Part shown: positions 20,214 to 29,316 of the stretch, one piece after another
Position numbering within the stretch: the stretch's first letter is position 1
How the letters are laid out: each line of letters begins with the position of its first letter
Source of the DNA: Promethearchaeota archaeon
GTDB lineage: Archaea > Asgardarchaeota > Thorarchaeia > Thorarchaeales > Thorarchaeaceae
Reading direction: 5' to 3'
Assembly (NCBI GenBank): GCA_014728035.1
Contig: WJMJ01000080.1
Span: forward strand, 1-49,871
Length of the DNA stretch: 49,871 nucleotides
Position numbers and translations under genes: made by a program
Notes under the pieces: generated by a model
Seen by the model: the letters and a program-made list of their open reading frames with translations, nothing else
What the model was told of the DNA's origin: nothing
Databases searched by the model: none

Positions 20214-20804
20214 TTGACTGGTCCACCCGGCAAACAATTCAAAATATCTCTCATTGGAGATGGTCAGGTGGGAAAGACCAGTCTACGAAGACGGTATCTC
20301 GATGAGATATTCAAAGCGTCTTACATCCCTACGTTAGGTGTTGACTTTGCTCAGAAGCAGATTGAAGTAGATGGCACTCCTGTTCGCTTAGTTATCTGGG
20401 ATATAGCTGGACAACCTCTTTTCAAAAATCTTAGACGCCAATACTATCAGGGATGTTCAGGACTGATTTTAGTCTATTCTGTCGCAGAGCCTGAAACCTT
20501 TGATAATGCCTCAAAATGGCTTGTTGAAGCATTTGAGTATATGAACAGGCTTCCCCCTCTAATTGTTGTTGGTAATAAGGTCGATCTTCGCCCAAGTTTA
20601 ACGACAAAAACTTCCGTATCATATGAAGAAGGAGCAGCATTTGCCAAACGATTCAGTGAGAGTATGAATACTCAAACTATCTTTATCGAAACGTCAGCAA
20701 AGACTGGAAAAAATGTTGACGAAGCCTTTGCATCGCTTGTCAGGATTCTATTGAAAAATCTGGATGCTAGCATGGACAAAGAGAAACCCAAACTCCGATT
20801 ATGA
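20214..20804 (+). CDS. Rab/Ras-like small GTPase
   Basis: All five GTPase motifs are present: G1 GDGQVGKTS (residues 15-23), G2 Thr in YIPTLGVDF, G3 WDIAGQ, G4 NKVD and G5 ETSAKTG. WDxAGQ and the switch I pattern are those of the Rab/Ras group. The start is TTG 20214: GGAGGT lies exactly 8 bases upstream, and the product then begins MTGPPGKQFKISLIG; the ATG-like start at 20184 would place the ribosome site inside the gene. There is no C-terminal cysteine, so it is not prenylated in the eukaryotic manner and should be soluble or partner-recruited. The frame stays open for 81 codons after the TGA stop (see the next entry). Confidence 0.9.
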   Translation: MTGPPGKQFKISLIGDGQVGKTSLRRRYLDEIFKASYIPTLGVDFAQKQIEVDGTPVRLVIWDIAGQPLFKNLRRQYYQGCSGLILVYSVAEPETFDNASKWLVEAFEYMNRLPPLIVVGNKVDLRPSLTTKTSVSYEEGAAFAKRFSESMNTQTIFIETSAKTGKNVDEAFASLVRILLKNLDASMDKEKPKLRL

Positions 20805-20879
20805 TTACGTACTTTTACTTTCGCTGAAAAGTCCATTTGGATTTTTCTAAATTCGATATCTAAGATTCTTGGACATGTT

Positions 20880-21050
20880 GTGACTGACTATTTTGTGGAA
20901 AGCTACCTATGGCGTGGAATTCGTAGATTTACAAGGATTCTTTTCAAACGTCCATGGTCCGAATTAGCTCCACATATGGATACACTGCGAAGAAAGCTAA
21001 TTTATCATAGAGATGGATATACACTTCGAGAACTTGAAAGTATAGTTTAG
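20880..21050 (+). CDS. Possible small basic protein or former GTPase extension
   Basis: The frame of the GTPase continues without a stop from 20805 to TAG at 21048-21050. Within it a GTG at 20880 would begin a 56-residue peptide (VTDYFVESYLWRGIRRFTRI and onward, ending TLRELESIV) that looks protein-like and basic. It may be a small separate gene or the relic of a C-terminal extension cut off by the TGA. No ribosome binding site is obvious and no family was recognised. Confidence 0.3.
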   Translation: MTDYFVESYLWRGIRRFTRILFKRPWSELAPHMDTLRRKLIYHRDGYTLRELESIV

Positions 21051-21109
21051 AAATCAGCTGAATGACCTGCCTTACAATATTAGCAACTCAGGATAGATAA
21101 CTTGATAGC

Positions 21110-21159
21110 ATATCTTATTGCGCTATAAAGAAAATCGTAGAGGAGCATATTGCTCCTCT
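21110..21159 (-). terminator. Terminator of the aldehyde oxidoreductase gene
   Basis: AGAGGAGCA (21139-21147) pairs perfectly with TGCTCCTCT (21151-21159). Read on the minus strand, it is followed by ACGATTTTCTTTA, so it fits the gene ending at 21165. Confidence 0.65.
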
Positions 21160-21164
21160 GGCAT

Positions 21165-23345
21165 TTACTCCCAAGCTTCATTGCTTTTGGGCAGAGTTTC
21201 TATAGGTGGTTCTTCATTGATATATTCGTTAACTACTTCCAGAACCGTTGGAAAGTCTATTCCCAACTCCTTGATCTTATCGTGTGTAGGAACTCCATTT
21301 CGAGTCCAACCACGTCGTTTGTACGCAGCGTCAGTAAGAAGACGATACTGTTCTTCACGATAATCTCGAAGTTTTTCACGTTTCTGAGTGGTGGTCATTC
21401 CAGAGATTTCAATTCCAAGTTTTTCTACCAATTGCTTATCATATCGTTCCTGTCTGCTCTCATATTCCCAATCAGTCACTGGTCCAACACTTCGATATGG
21501 AATAAATGAGTCATGAGCTCTGAGCCCCTTACCTTGACGGATGTTGAATATTCTCTGAAAATTATAGACCTTCTCAGACATTGTTATCAAGTCATCAGGA
21601 GACGTTTCTCTACCAGTCATAGCTTGGAAAAAGTCTGCGTAGAATCTGAGGTGTTTTGGCACCTTTGCGGGTTCATCAGTTTCCTTGTTGTCAGCTGGAA
21701 CGACATCATTCCATGGTAGCTTACAGAGACCGTTAAGTCCAAACCAAGTTCGCCACATTGGGAACCAATAGAGGGCTTCTGCTTTGTCTTCAAAAGTGGG
21801 CATGTAATTGTGAACCATGTCCAAGAAGATGAGCCATGCTTCATCATGCTGTGGTCCCTTGAGAGTAAGACCATACCCTCCCTGTTGTGCAAGACTCTCT
21901 TTGGTAACGTATTCGCTATATTCGAGACCTTTGTGCTCCATTCCTATGTCCTGCATGAGCTCTTTATCGACATCAAATTTTTCTGAGAAGTATCCTTTGA
22001 GATATCGGATACCTTTACCAAAGTGAACTCCGAATCCTTTTCCAGCAGCAATCTCATGAAGAACAGCTAGTGCTTCCTCGGCAGCTCCCCAAGTCAGTTT
22101 ATGACCACCTGTGGCTTTTTCATCAATTTGGCCTCCCTCAAATAGCTCCATAACGAATGCCATGGTGGTTCCGAAACTTATAGTATCCAACCCATAGGTG
22201 TCACAGTAGAAGTTGAACTCACCGACGTAAAGAGGATCAAATACTCCAATGTTCGAACCACAGCCAGCAATAGTTTCGTATTCAGGTCCATCAACAGTTA
22301 CTACTTGACCCTTGAATGGTCCTGTTCGTGGCTTAAAACCTTCCATGCAATGAGAACAATTTATCGCGCAAGCTGACCAGCAACCGTCCCAACCTTTACC
22401 AGTGTTTGTGAATAGTTTCTCCCACACATCACCATAGAGATTTTTTGCTTCAGGGTCACTTCCTGTTCTGAAGTTGCGAGTTGGGAGTAGGTCAAACTCA
22501 TCCATGATTGAAGGCAGGTGACCTGTTCCAATCACTCTCATTCTATTCTGTTTTTCATCAAGCTGTAAAATCTCTCTGGAGTGCTTTCTTGCTACTTGTT
22601 TCAATGCATCAAGGTCAGCAGGATTGTTATTCCCCAGTTTGAGTTTTGAGTACTTACCGACAATAGCTTTAATTTTTTTGTCTCGGAATACTGAACCAAT
22701 ACCTCCACGACCAGCTTGTTTGTATCTAGTTTCGCCTCTACGCATATCGAACCATGAAAAGTTCAAACAACCCATATATGCATGATCAGCTCCAGGTCCT
22801 GCTGTCACAACAGAGATATCTCGTCCTTTGTTACTCGTGTATTTTTCAGTCAGAATCTTGGTGATTTCATGAGCGTATTCCGGTAAATCGCTTGCATCAT
22901 GAATCTCGATTTTTCCTTCGTCACCATCAATGTAAATATAGACCTCTTTGTCTGCTTTTCCTTGAATCTCCATTGCATCGAAGCCTGCAAATTTGAGATA
23001 TGGCCCAAAGTATCCACCTACATTGCTATCAATTGGAATACCCGTTTCTGGAGAAATTGCTGTAACGATTGATTTTCCAGCACCTGGATAATTCGTTACC
23101 CCTCCAAGAGGCCCACAGGCAATGCATATCTCATTCTCGGGGTCATCCCATTTTACAACTCTGTCTATTGGGAGACTATTCCACATAAGCCAGAGATCAA
23201 ACCCCTTACCACCAGTAAATGTTTCTCGCATCTTCTGGTCAACAGGTTTGATTGTTATCTCATTGGTTCCTACATTGACATAGAGTGTCTGATTAGCATA
23301 TCCACGTTCTATCTCAGGAACATCGTATTTGAATTCTGTAATCAA
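21165..23345 (-). CDS. Tungsten-containing aldehyde:ferredoxin oxidoreductase family protein
   Basis: This cytoplasmic enzyme is expected to oxidise aldehydes to acids with ferredoxin as acceptor, using a bis-pterin tungsten centre and one [4Fe-4S] cluster. Family landmarks are TGGKGFD (residues 44-50), CGPLGG, SNVGGYFGPYLKFAGFDA and RGGIGSVFRDKKIKAI. Cluster cysteines are C322, C326, C330 and C333 (CWSACAINCSHC) plus a late Cys in GLNGLCKLPW. At 726 residues it is longer than the classical 605-residue enzyme. The Cys spacing is not the textbook C-x2-C-x3-C, so a divergent subfamily is likely. It is transcribed divergently from the CHASE kinase. The aldehyde substrate is unknown. Confidence 0.88.
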   Translation of the reverse strand: MITEFKYDVPEIERGYANQTLYVNVGTNEITIKPVDQKMRETFTGGKGFDLWLMWNSLPIDRVVKWDDPENEICIACGPLGGVTNYPGAGKSIVTAISPETGIPIDSNVGGYFGPYLKFAGFDAMEIQGKADKEVYIYIDGDEGKIEIHDASDLPEYAHEITKILTEKYTSNKGRDISVVTAGPGADHAYMGCLNFSWFDMRRGETRYKQAGRGGIGSVFRDKKIKAIVGKYSKLKLGNNNPADLDALKQVARKHSREILQLDEKQNRMRVIGTGHLPSIMDEFDLLPTRNFRTGSDPEAKNLYGDVWEKLFTNTGKGWDGCWSACAINCSHCMEGFKPRTGPFKGQVVTVDGPEYETIAGCGSNIGVFDPLYVGEFNFYCDTYGLDTISFGTTMAFVMELFEGGQIDEKATGGHKLTWGAAEEALAVLHEIAAGKGFGVHFGKGIRYLKGYFSEKFDVDKELMQDIGMEHKGLEYSEYVTKESLAQQGGYGLTLKGPQHDEAWLIFLDMVHNYMPTFEDKAEALYWFPMWRTWFGLNGLCKLPWNDVVPADNKETDEPAKVPKHLRFYADFFQAMTGRETSPDDLITMSEKVYNFQRIFNIRQGKGLRAHDSFIPYRSVGPVTDWEYESRQERYDKQLVEKLGIEISGMTTTQKREKLRDYREEQYRLLTDAAYKRRGWTRNGVPTHDKIKELGIDFPTVLEVVNEYINEEPPIETLPKSNEAWE

Positions 23346-23527
23346 TCGAACTCACCGTCCGAAGACTATACTCTGAAGGGAGTCTTCTACACTGAGATTC
23401 AACCCAGTAACCTCACATTTGAGTCTTACCTCACCGACATGTTTCATTGTACATATTGTTTTTGTATAATAGCGTAGAATAAAGTAATTAAACAGTCTTG
23501 CTACACAATAGCTGAGGCATCTTGTGA

Positions 23528-25105
23528 ATGAACGAACAAACACGGATATCTCCAAAGGCAAGAACTTGTGCAGTTGTTTTGTTCTTGATTATAGCGCTCT
23601 ATGCTCCATCCGTTGTTCTCATCCAAAGCCAAGCTCTCAATAATAGTAAGTTTCAAGCCTCCACAGAGCTAGATTACATTGTTAACAAATTCGAAACAAA
23701 TCTTACCTATCTTTTCTCACTGGTTGAATCATTACATCTATCATCAATATCTCACGAAAACTATTCAGACCTTGCTTTACACTTCAATACGACTGCTCCT
23801 TCATTATACAATAGAAGCGAACACATTAGAGTAATTACTGTTGCTCCAAATGGCACTCAATTGTATGTTTATCCTCTTGAAGGAAATGAGGGTGTATTAG
23901 GGCATAATCTTCTTGAAGATGACAATCCATCTGTTGTCGCTGATGTTCAATTGGCATTGGAAACTGATGACATCGTTGTTAGTGTACCTTACGAACTAAG
24001 GCAAGGTGGTATAGGAATAGTTGGTAGAAAATCAGTCTTTGTCAATTCAACTTGGTGGGGTTTTGTAACAATTATAGTTGATTTTGTAGATATTATCGAA
24101 GAAAGTTTACTCTCAGTGGTGGAGTCTTCGTATTATACATGTCTGAAGGATAAAAACGGTCAACTCGTTGCTGGCACCAATGATATCTTCTTGGAAGACT
24201 CTTTGGTCTTTTCTTTCAATATATTTAACCAACCCTTTTCAATTGCATTCTATCCAATTAGAGGTTGGCTGGATTATGTCTTGCCTAGTATAGTCTTATC
24301 GCATATTGGTATTCTTACTATTGTCTTTCTAACTACAGGGATATCTTGGCTTACATTTAACAAACAAGAAGAACTAACCGTTCTAGTTGATAAACGAACT
24401 GAAGAACTTGAGAGAGCCAATATTGGTTTGAAGAAGGAAATAGAAGATCGAAAACGAATTGAAGAAAATCTTAGGGCTCAAAAAGAAGAGCTGAGTCAAT
24501 TTGCACATACATTATCACATGATCTTAAAGGGCGTTTTCATAACATTCTGGGTTATGCAGAACTGTTAGAGGATGAATATGATCAGAAATATGTTGATAG
24601 AATATCTCAACAAGTTAAACGAATGCAATTAATAGTTGAAAAGTCCGTTGAACTTGCGGATGCTGGTCTGGTCATTGATGAGAAAAAGAAATATTCTCTG
24701 AGAAGCTTGGTTCTTCAAGTAAAAGAAATTATTAGTCTTGGAGAAGTTGAGTTAGTAGTCCAAGATTTGCCTTCAGTTTACTGTGATGGACCGCGATTAA
24801 TACAAGCTCTTCAAAATATTATTGATAATGCAATAATTCACGGGAATGCGGATACTATTACAATTTTCTCTGAACCGAAACAAGAACATGTTGATTTAAT
24901 AATTGAAAATGATGGGAAAACAATACCTCCGGATATTCTACCACAAATCTTTGAAAGGGGTTTTTCCACCAAAAAGGGACATCAGGGAATCGGTTTGGTT
25001 ATCATCCATAAGATCATACAAGCTCATGGATGGCGGATTACTATTGAATCTGAAGATATTCTTGTATATAGAATTTCTATTCCAAACTCAGATATTGCAT
25101 CTTAG
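23528..25105 (+). CDS. Membrane histidine kinase with extracellular CHASE-type sensor
   Basis: A first membrane helix (about residues 13-33) is followed by an extracellular domain (about 35-255) matching the CHASE layout (IRVITVAPNGTQLYVYPLEG, then LGHNLL, a VSVPYELRQGG segment and a VFVNSTWWGFV strand). A second helix (about 258-288), a coiled coil (VDKRTEELERANIGLKKEI) and a kinase core with H331 in LSHDLKGRF follow. The ATPase boxes are NIIDNA, ENDGKTI and the GFSTKKGHQGIGL segment. CHASE domains bind small ligands such as adenine derivatives in other organisms; the ligand here is unknown. No response regulator is adjacent. Confidence 0.88.
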   Translation: MNEQTRISPKARTCAVVLFLIIALYAPSVVLIQSQALNNSKFQASTELDYIVNKFETNLTYLFSLVESLHLSSISHENYSDLALHFNTTAPSLYNRSEHIRVITVAPNGTQLYVYPLEGNEGVLGHNLLEDDNPSVVADVQLALETDDIVVSVPYELRQGGIGIVGRKSVFVNSTWWGFVTIIVDFVDIIEESLLSVVESSYYTCLKDKNGQLVAGTNDIFLEDSLVFSFNIFNQPFSIAFYPIRGWLDYVLPSIVLSHIGILTIVFLTTGISWLTFNKQEELTVLVDKRTEELERANIGLKKEIEDRKRIEENLRAQKEELSQFAHTLSHDLKGRFHNILGYAELLEDEYDQKYVDRISQQVKRMQLIVEKSVELADAGLVIDEKKKYSLRSLVLQVKEIISLGEVELVVQDLPSVYCDGPRLIQALQNIIDNAIIHGNADTITIFSEPKQEHVDLIIENDGKTIPPDILPQIFERGFSTKKGHQGIGLVIIHKIIQAHGWRITIESEDILVYRISIPNSDIAS

Positions 25106-25120
25106 AAAATTTAATTTGAA

Positions 25121-26212
25121 TTAGAAGTCAACCATGAATTGTTCATCAGATTTCCAAGTGTGGGCTTCTTCATCAAATGCTTCTGCCCATAAGGCGTAGA
25201 CCTCGCTCATGTGATAATCAACCATTGTCACATCTAATTTATAGACGGTTTCACGGAGATTGTTGAGTAATGAAGATAGATGACTTGGGGGTAGTCTCAA
25301 GTACCAGAATGAGAAGTCATCGTTGACTTTCAAGGTAGACCTGAATGGTGGAGGATTGTTGAGCAATGATTTTCTAAGACTCTCGCCAAATGATTCCTCA
25401 CAGTTAATGGATAAAATCACGTTGCTATAGAGGTCAAATGCATCCGGATCAATGAATACATGATATCCCATGATGAAATTATCTCGAAGCATCTGAAGTC
25501 TTCGAGAGAAGTCCTGAGAAGTAAATTCTATTCCTTCTTTCTTCAGAGCTCGAATGATATCCACATTTTTTCTTCTTGATCCTCTTGCGAGATGTGATAA
25601 TATCATGATATCTTCTTGACTAAGTAATTCAGTTCGCTCTGTATCAGATTGCGAAAATCCATTCTTTCTTCCTTTTGAGGAGAAGGTAAACCATTCATCC
25701 CAATCGAAGTTCCAAGTGAATGTCTTACTGTCCCAATGTTGTAGTCTTGATGTGGAAAATGCTGGTTCAGTATCAAGAGTAGGAAGAATCTCATACTCAG
25801 CACTAAGAAGTTTACAGTATTTTTGCAGACTCTGATCAATCAGTTTTACCGTTCCAATTGGTATTCTGAATTGAGCGAATAAGCCTGAATTACCACCATA
25901 GCAACGGGCTCGGTATTTTGTATAGGGATGTTTATCACAGAGAGTTTCCAGCTGTTTAATCTCAGGAAAACTGTCTGATCTGAAGAAGACATCAACTGTT
26001 TCAAGTCCTAAAGCAGTTTCGTCTAATTCAGGTGCTACTCGAAAGTAACTCTTCTTACTATCCTTGCTCTCACCAGCTAACCATTTGAGATTCTGTGAGA
26101 CCGTGGTTCTTGAATAACCAACCTTCTCAGCAAGTTTCTCTACTGTTTCCATGGGAGCCTCTTGCAAAGCAAGTAGTAAGCTAAGATGCTTTCCAGTAAG
26201 TCTTTGAGTCAT
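25121..26212 (-). CDS. Transcriptional regulator with two HTH regions
   Basis: An N-terminal winged helix (residues about 5-55, with EKLAEKVGYSRTTVSQNLKWL as recognition region) precedes an alpha/beta domain. A second HTH-like segment (about 200-250, SQEDIMILSHLARGSRRKNVDI and onward) is followed by a second alpha/beta domain. The layout is a duplicated Lrp/AsnC-like or TrmB-like regulator of 363 residues. The ATG at 26212 is used in preference to the GTG immediately before it. It probably controls a nearby gene such as the small secreted protein or itself, but no operator was identified. Confidence 0.7.
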   Translation of the reverse strand: MTQRLTGKHLSLLLALQEAPMETVEKLAEKVGYSRTTVSQNLKWLAGESKDSKKSYFRVAPELDETALGLETVDVFFRSDSFPEIKQLETLCDKHPYTKYRARCYGGNSGLFAQFRIPIGTVKLIDQSLQKYCKLLSAEYEILPTLDTEPAFSTSRLQHWDSKTFTWNFDWDEWFTFSSKGRKNGFSQSDTERTELLSQEDIMILSHLARGSRRKNVDIIRALKKEGIEFTSQDFSRRLQMLRDNFIMGYHVFIDPDAFDLYSNVILSINCEESFGESLRKSLLNNPPPFRSTLKVNDDFSFWYLRLPPSHLSSLLNNLRETVYKLDVTMVDYHMSEVYALWAEAFDEEAHTWKSDEQFMVDF

Positions 26213-26273
26213 CACTCATTAATTCCCTCATATAATCAAATTTGTGCAAATTCTTTGTGAGTTAATTCTTTCT

Positions 26274-26747
26274 CTACCACACAGCAATTTTGATGTGTGG
26301 GTCTCCAGGGCCTGTACCTGTTGGTGGGTCAAAATCATAGAGCGTTGTAGAATAGGCATTTCCTGTGTAGCCATTCGTGAAAACGTCAACTTTAACATTG
26401 TACCAACCTGGTTCAGTTGCGGTATTAAACCAGGACAAACCAAGATGTATCTCTTTGAATTGTCCGATAATCGTTACCAAGCTGATATGGTACGTGCCAG
26501 AAGGAAGAGTGAGTGTGACATAGCAGTCCGACTTTTTCGGCTTAAGTTGTCCCGGTGGGACCTTCAATGATATCTCAATATACACATCATCTTCGACACC
26601 ATCAGCATCTAAGTCATAGTAATATGCATGATCGACAGCAACGTCCAAGGGATGTGGTTCTGATGCAGCAGATACAGGAACTGCAACAAAGAGCATCATC
26701 ATTGTAGCGAGAATTAGTAGGATGCCTGTTCTCTTTCTCGATGGCAT
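26274..26747 (-). CDS. Small secreted protein with Ca-binding-like Asp loop
   Basis: MPSRKRTGILLILATMMMLF begins a signal peptide with likely cleavage near PVSAASE. The mature part is a compact beta-sandwich-like domain with an acidic DLDADGVEDD loop like thrombospondin-3 or dockerin calcium loops. TATA box ATTTATAAGA (minus strand, centre near 26776) lies 29 bases before ATG 26747, so the message is leaderless and the upstream 14 codons are not translated. Function unknown; it is extracellular. Confidence 0.7.
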   Translation of the reverse strand: MPSRKRTGILLILATMMMLFVAVPVSAASEPHPLDVAVDHAYYYDLDADGVEDDVYIEISLKVPPGQLKPKKSDCYVTLTLPSGTYHISLVTIIGQFKEIHLGLSWFNTATEPGWYNVKVDVFTNGYTGNAYSTTLYDFDPPTGTGPGDPHIKIAVW

Positions 26748-26811
26748 AATGATTGGAAATTGCAATTTTCTCTTATAAATATGTTGCATTTTCCCTGTTT
26801 AATATTCTGAT

Positions 26812-27600
26812 TCATTCACTATTAGGTGCCTTGAAGTATGCATAATAAGAGACTGGATTTGAATACCCCAGTTTCTTAGCTAGGGCTATGGACGGTTCAT
26901 TAGCTGCGTCCCAATGAGGGACAATATTGTGTTCAAGAGCATCTATTATCATTTCTGCACATGCAACAGTTGCAAGACCTTTCTGTCTGAAGTCTTTTTT
27001 ATTAAGAGTTATTACTTGAATTTCAAATTCATTGATGTATGGGAAAGCTGGATATGCGATACTTGCTAGTTCTTCTTTAAATGTAATAGATTTTCCAAAT
27101 TTATCTTTCAAGAAGTTCTTCCTACTTCCAAAAAGCTTCTCTATCGAATCAAGATATCCTGATGGTATTTCATCTAAATGACGATTTTGGATTGGACCAA
27201 TATTGAATCCTGATGGCAATTCTTCTCTCAGTTTTCTTAGATGGTCAAGACTCAGAGAGGTTTCATCTAACCGAGTTCTTTTGTGAGGAATGGTTCTCTC
27301 CCCCCATATTGTGGAGATTTGTTTTGACCATTTTTCAGTTGGTATAAAGACAAATTGAAGTGGTTGCACTTTTCTAAGAAATTCGATGGCTGTACTGGTA
27401 TCGGGATTTCCCGCTACAAAATGCACTGGGTCGAGACTGAAGATACCTGTTGTTGGATTGTTAATAGAATCTACAAATAGATGACCTATTTCAAGTCTTA
27501 ATCCTTGAAACAATATTGCACGGTTATTGATGTGTTTTTTGAAAAGTGAAATGTATTGTTTTCTATCTATTCGATCTTCAATCAGAATCGTTTTTATCAC
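26812..27600 (-). CDS. GNAT-family N-acetyltransferase
   Basis: The C-terminal half has the acetyl-CoA binding pattern of the GNAT fold (KKDFRQKGLATVACAEMIID) and the following strand-helix WDAANEPSIALAKKLGY, typical of the GNAT_acetyltransf (PF12746-like) group. The N-terminal 130 residues are a separate alpha/beta region. The substrate is unknown. It is a single gene, divergent from the Hdr operon. Confidence 0.8.
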   Translation of the reverse strand: MIKTILIEDRIDRKQYISLFKKHINNRAILFQGLRLEIGHLFVDSINNPTTGIFSLDPVHFVAGNPDTSTAIEFLRKVQPLQFVFIPTEKWSKQISTIWGERTIPHKRTRLDETSLSLDHLRKLREELPSGFNIGPIQNRHLDEIPSGYLDSIEKLFGSRKNFLKDKFGKSITFKEELASIAYPAFPYINEFEIQVITLNKKDFRQKGLATVACAEMIIDALEHNIVPHWDAANEPSIALAKKLGYSNPVSYYAYFKAPNSE

Positions 27601-27940
27601 ACTCAGTAATTCCGATTATATTTGAGTGAAAAAGGTTGCTAAATGAATTATGCAATAAAAAGCGTTACTTGTCAGGGAAAACCAACAAATTAACGAAAAT
27701 GTTCGAAATTCGACATGAAAAGCGATTTTTGTTCTGATTATGTGAATGGTTCAATCCGAAACTATTTTTTACGATATAGTTAGAGATATAATCTAAAAAA
27801 CATTGCATTCCACACTCTGTAACGCAGATTTAGACCTAATTCATGAACTGGCAATGAAATTGAATTGGATATTCAATCGTGATTTCGTGTCAGAGGCCAG
27901 GTCTAAAAAAGATATCATACTGCGATAAGGTGAAATGGGA
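27601..27940 (+). promoter_or_regulatory. Promoter and structured 5' leader of the Hdr-hydrogenase operon
   Basis: A TATA-like AGATATAATC near 27784-27793 predicts a start around 27815-27820. The leader contains TTTAGACCT (27829-27837) and its exact inverted copy AGGTCTAAA (27899-27907), and nested inside them ATTGAAT (27859-27865) with ATTCAAT (27871-27877). Both pairs are centred on base 27868, so they form one symmetrical hairpin of about 79 bases with further partial pairing (CTGG with TCAG). The ribosome site AAGGTGA (27927-27933) lies just outside. This is a candidate cis-regulatory RNA or a regulator-binding palindrome. The region upstream of the promoter shows no gene. Confidence 0.55.
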
Positions 27941-28441
27941 ATGACACAAAAAGCTCACACTCCATCATCTAGTTTCGCAAAAGAGGTAGCAGAAGCTCCT
28001 GGTGGCGAGGCCATCAACAAGTGCGTCCAATGCGGAATCTGCACTGCTAGCTGTGCTGTTGCATCTGTCTCTGACAAGTACAGACCGCGAAAACTGATTC
28101 AGAAAATTCTGATCGGAAAACGCGAGGAGGTACTTAAGAGTGAAGTGCCATGGCTCTGCATGACCTGTAGAATGTGCGAAGAAAGATGTCAAGAGGGCGT
28201 TAGCCCAGCTGAAATTTTCCAAGCTGTCAGACATATTGCGGCAAAAGAAGGACACATACCTGATGCTTTCAGAAACACCGTTGATACACTCCTCGATGAT
28301 GGCTGGTTGCTTAAGGATGCCTATTCCGACTTCATTGAAGATGACCGAGATGACCTCGGACTAGACATGGAGCTTGGATGGAATAATGACTTTATGAAAA
28401 AAGTCAAAGCGAAGTATTTTGAGGGAGAAACAGAAGCATGA
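27941..28441 (+). CDS. hdrC: Heterodisulfide reductase subunit C
   Basis: Two CxxCxxCxxxC motifs (CVQCGICTASC and CMTCRMCEERC) hold the two [4Fe-4S] clusters of HdrC, which pass electrons from HdrA to HdrB in the cytoplasmic electron-bifurcating complex. AAGGTGA is seven bases before ATG 27941 but only one before ATG 27935, so the later start is preferred. It is the first gene of a coupled operon; its stop overlaps the hdrB start in ATGA. Confidence 0.92.
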   Translation: MTQKAHTPSSSFAKEVAEAPGGEAINKCVQCGICTASCAVASVSDKYRPRKLIQKILIGKREEVLKSEVPWLCMTCRMCEERCQEGVSPAEIFQAVRHIAAKEGHIPDAFRNTVDTLLDDGWLLKDAYSDFIEDDRDDLGLDMELGWNNDFMKKVKAKYFEGETEA

Positions 28442-29316
28442 AGGAATATCTCCTATATACTGGTTGTACAACTCCAGTTAGATTACCTAATTATGAAGCC
28501 TCAGTTAAAGCTACATTAGAGAAACTGGGGATTAAGATTTGTGATTTCAAAGATGTAACATGTTGCGGAGCTCAATTTGTGGAGTCTCTTAACAAACGTG
28601 CCTTTGCAGCAATGAGTGGCAGAATATTAGCTCTTGCTGAAAAACAAGGAAAAGACATTCTAGCAATCTGTGGTGCCTGTAATGGTTCTCTAAAACATAT
28701 CAAGCATGAACTTGATCACGATAAAGAACTACGTGATGAGATAAATGAGTTACTGAAAGATGAAGGTCTCGAATATACCGGAAATGTTCAGGTCCGTCAT
28801 CTTCTGCAAGTTCTTCGCGATGATATTGGATATGAGAAAATCAAAGAAGCCACTGTTAAGCCACTCAGTGGTGTTAGATTATCAGCTCATTACGGTTGCC
28901 ATGTAACTAGACCACATGAGATTATGCAAGTTGACGATCCAGAAAATCCACGCTCTATCGATGATATAATCGAAGCAATTGGAGGAATAGCTGTTGACTA
29001 TGCTGGAAAAACTCGTTGTTGTGGAGGTCCCATGCTTGCTATGGATGAAGAATTAGCGGGCAAGATTGGAATGGAAAAGATTCTCAATGTCAAAGCAGCT
29101 TCTTCTGAAGGTATTGTCACTGCATGCGTATTCTGTGACATACAACTCACTCAAGTTCAGTTTGGAGGTAATATGTCATCTGAAGATAGATTACCAATCA
29201 TAACTGTACCACAATTACTTGGTTATGTATTAGGAATTGAAGAAGAATTACTTGGTTTCGACTTGAACAAGATTAGTCCAAGCCAGATTCTCGAAAAAGC
29301 TCAGGAGGTCAAATAA
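28438..29316 (+). CDS. hdrB: Heterodisulfide reductase subunit B
   Basis: It has two CCG-type domains: CCGAQF with a downstream CGACN, and CCGGPM with CVFCD, which bind the non-cubane iron-sulfur clusters where the disulfide is reduced. The length (292) is normal for HdrB. The start overlaps the hdrC stop (ATGA). The physiological disulfide is unclear in lineages that do not make methane. Confidence 0.92.
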   Translation: MKEYLLYTGCTTPVRLPNYEASVKATLEKLGIKICDFKDVTCCGAQFVESLNKRAFAAMSGRILALAEKQGKDILAICGACNGSLKHIKHELDHDKELRDEINELLKDEGLEYTGNVQVRHLLQVLRDDIGYEKIKEATVKPLSGVRLSAHYGCHVTRPHEIMQVDDPENPRSIDDIIEAIGGIAVDYAGKTRCCGGPMLAMDEELAGKIGMEKILNVKAASSEGIVTACVFCDIQLTQVQFGGNMSSEDRLPIITVPQLLGYVLGIEEELLGFDLNKISPSQILEKAQEVK

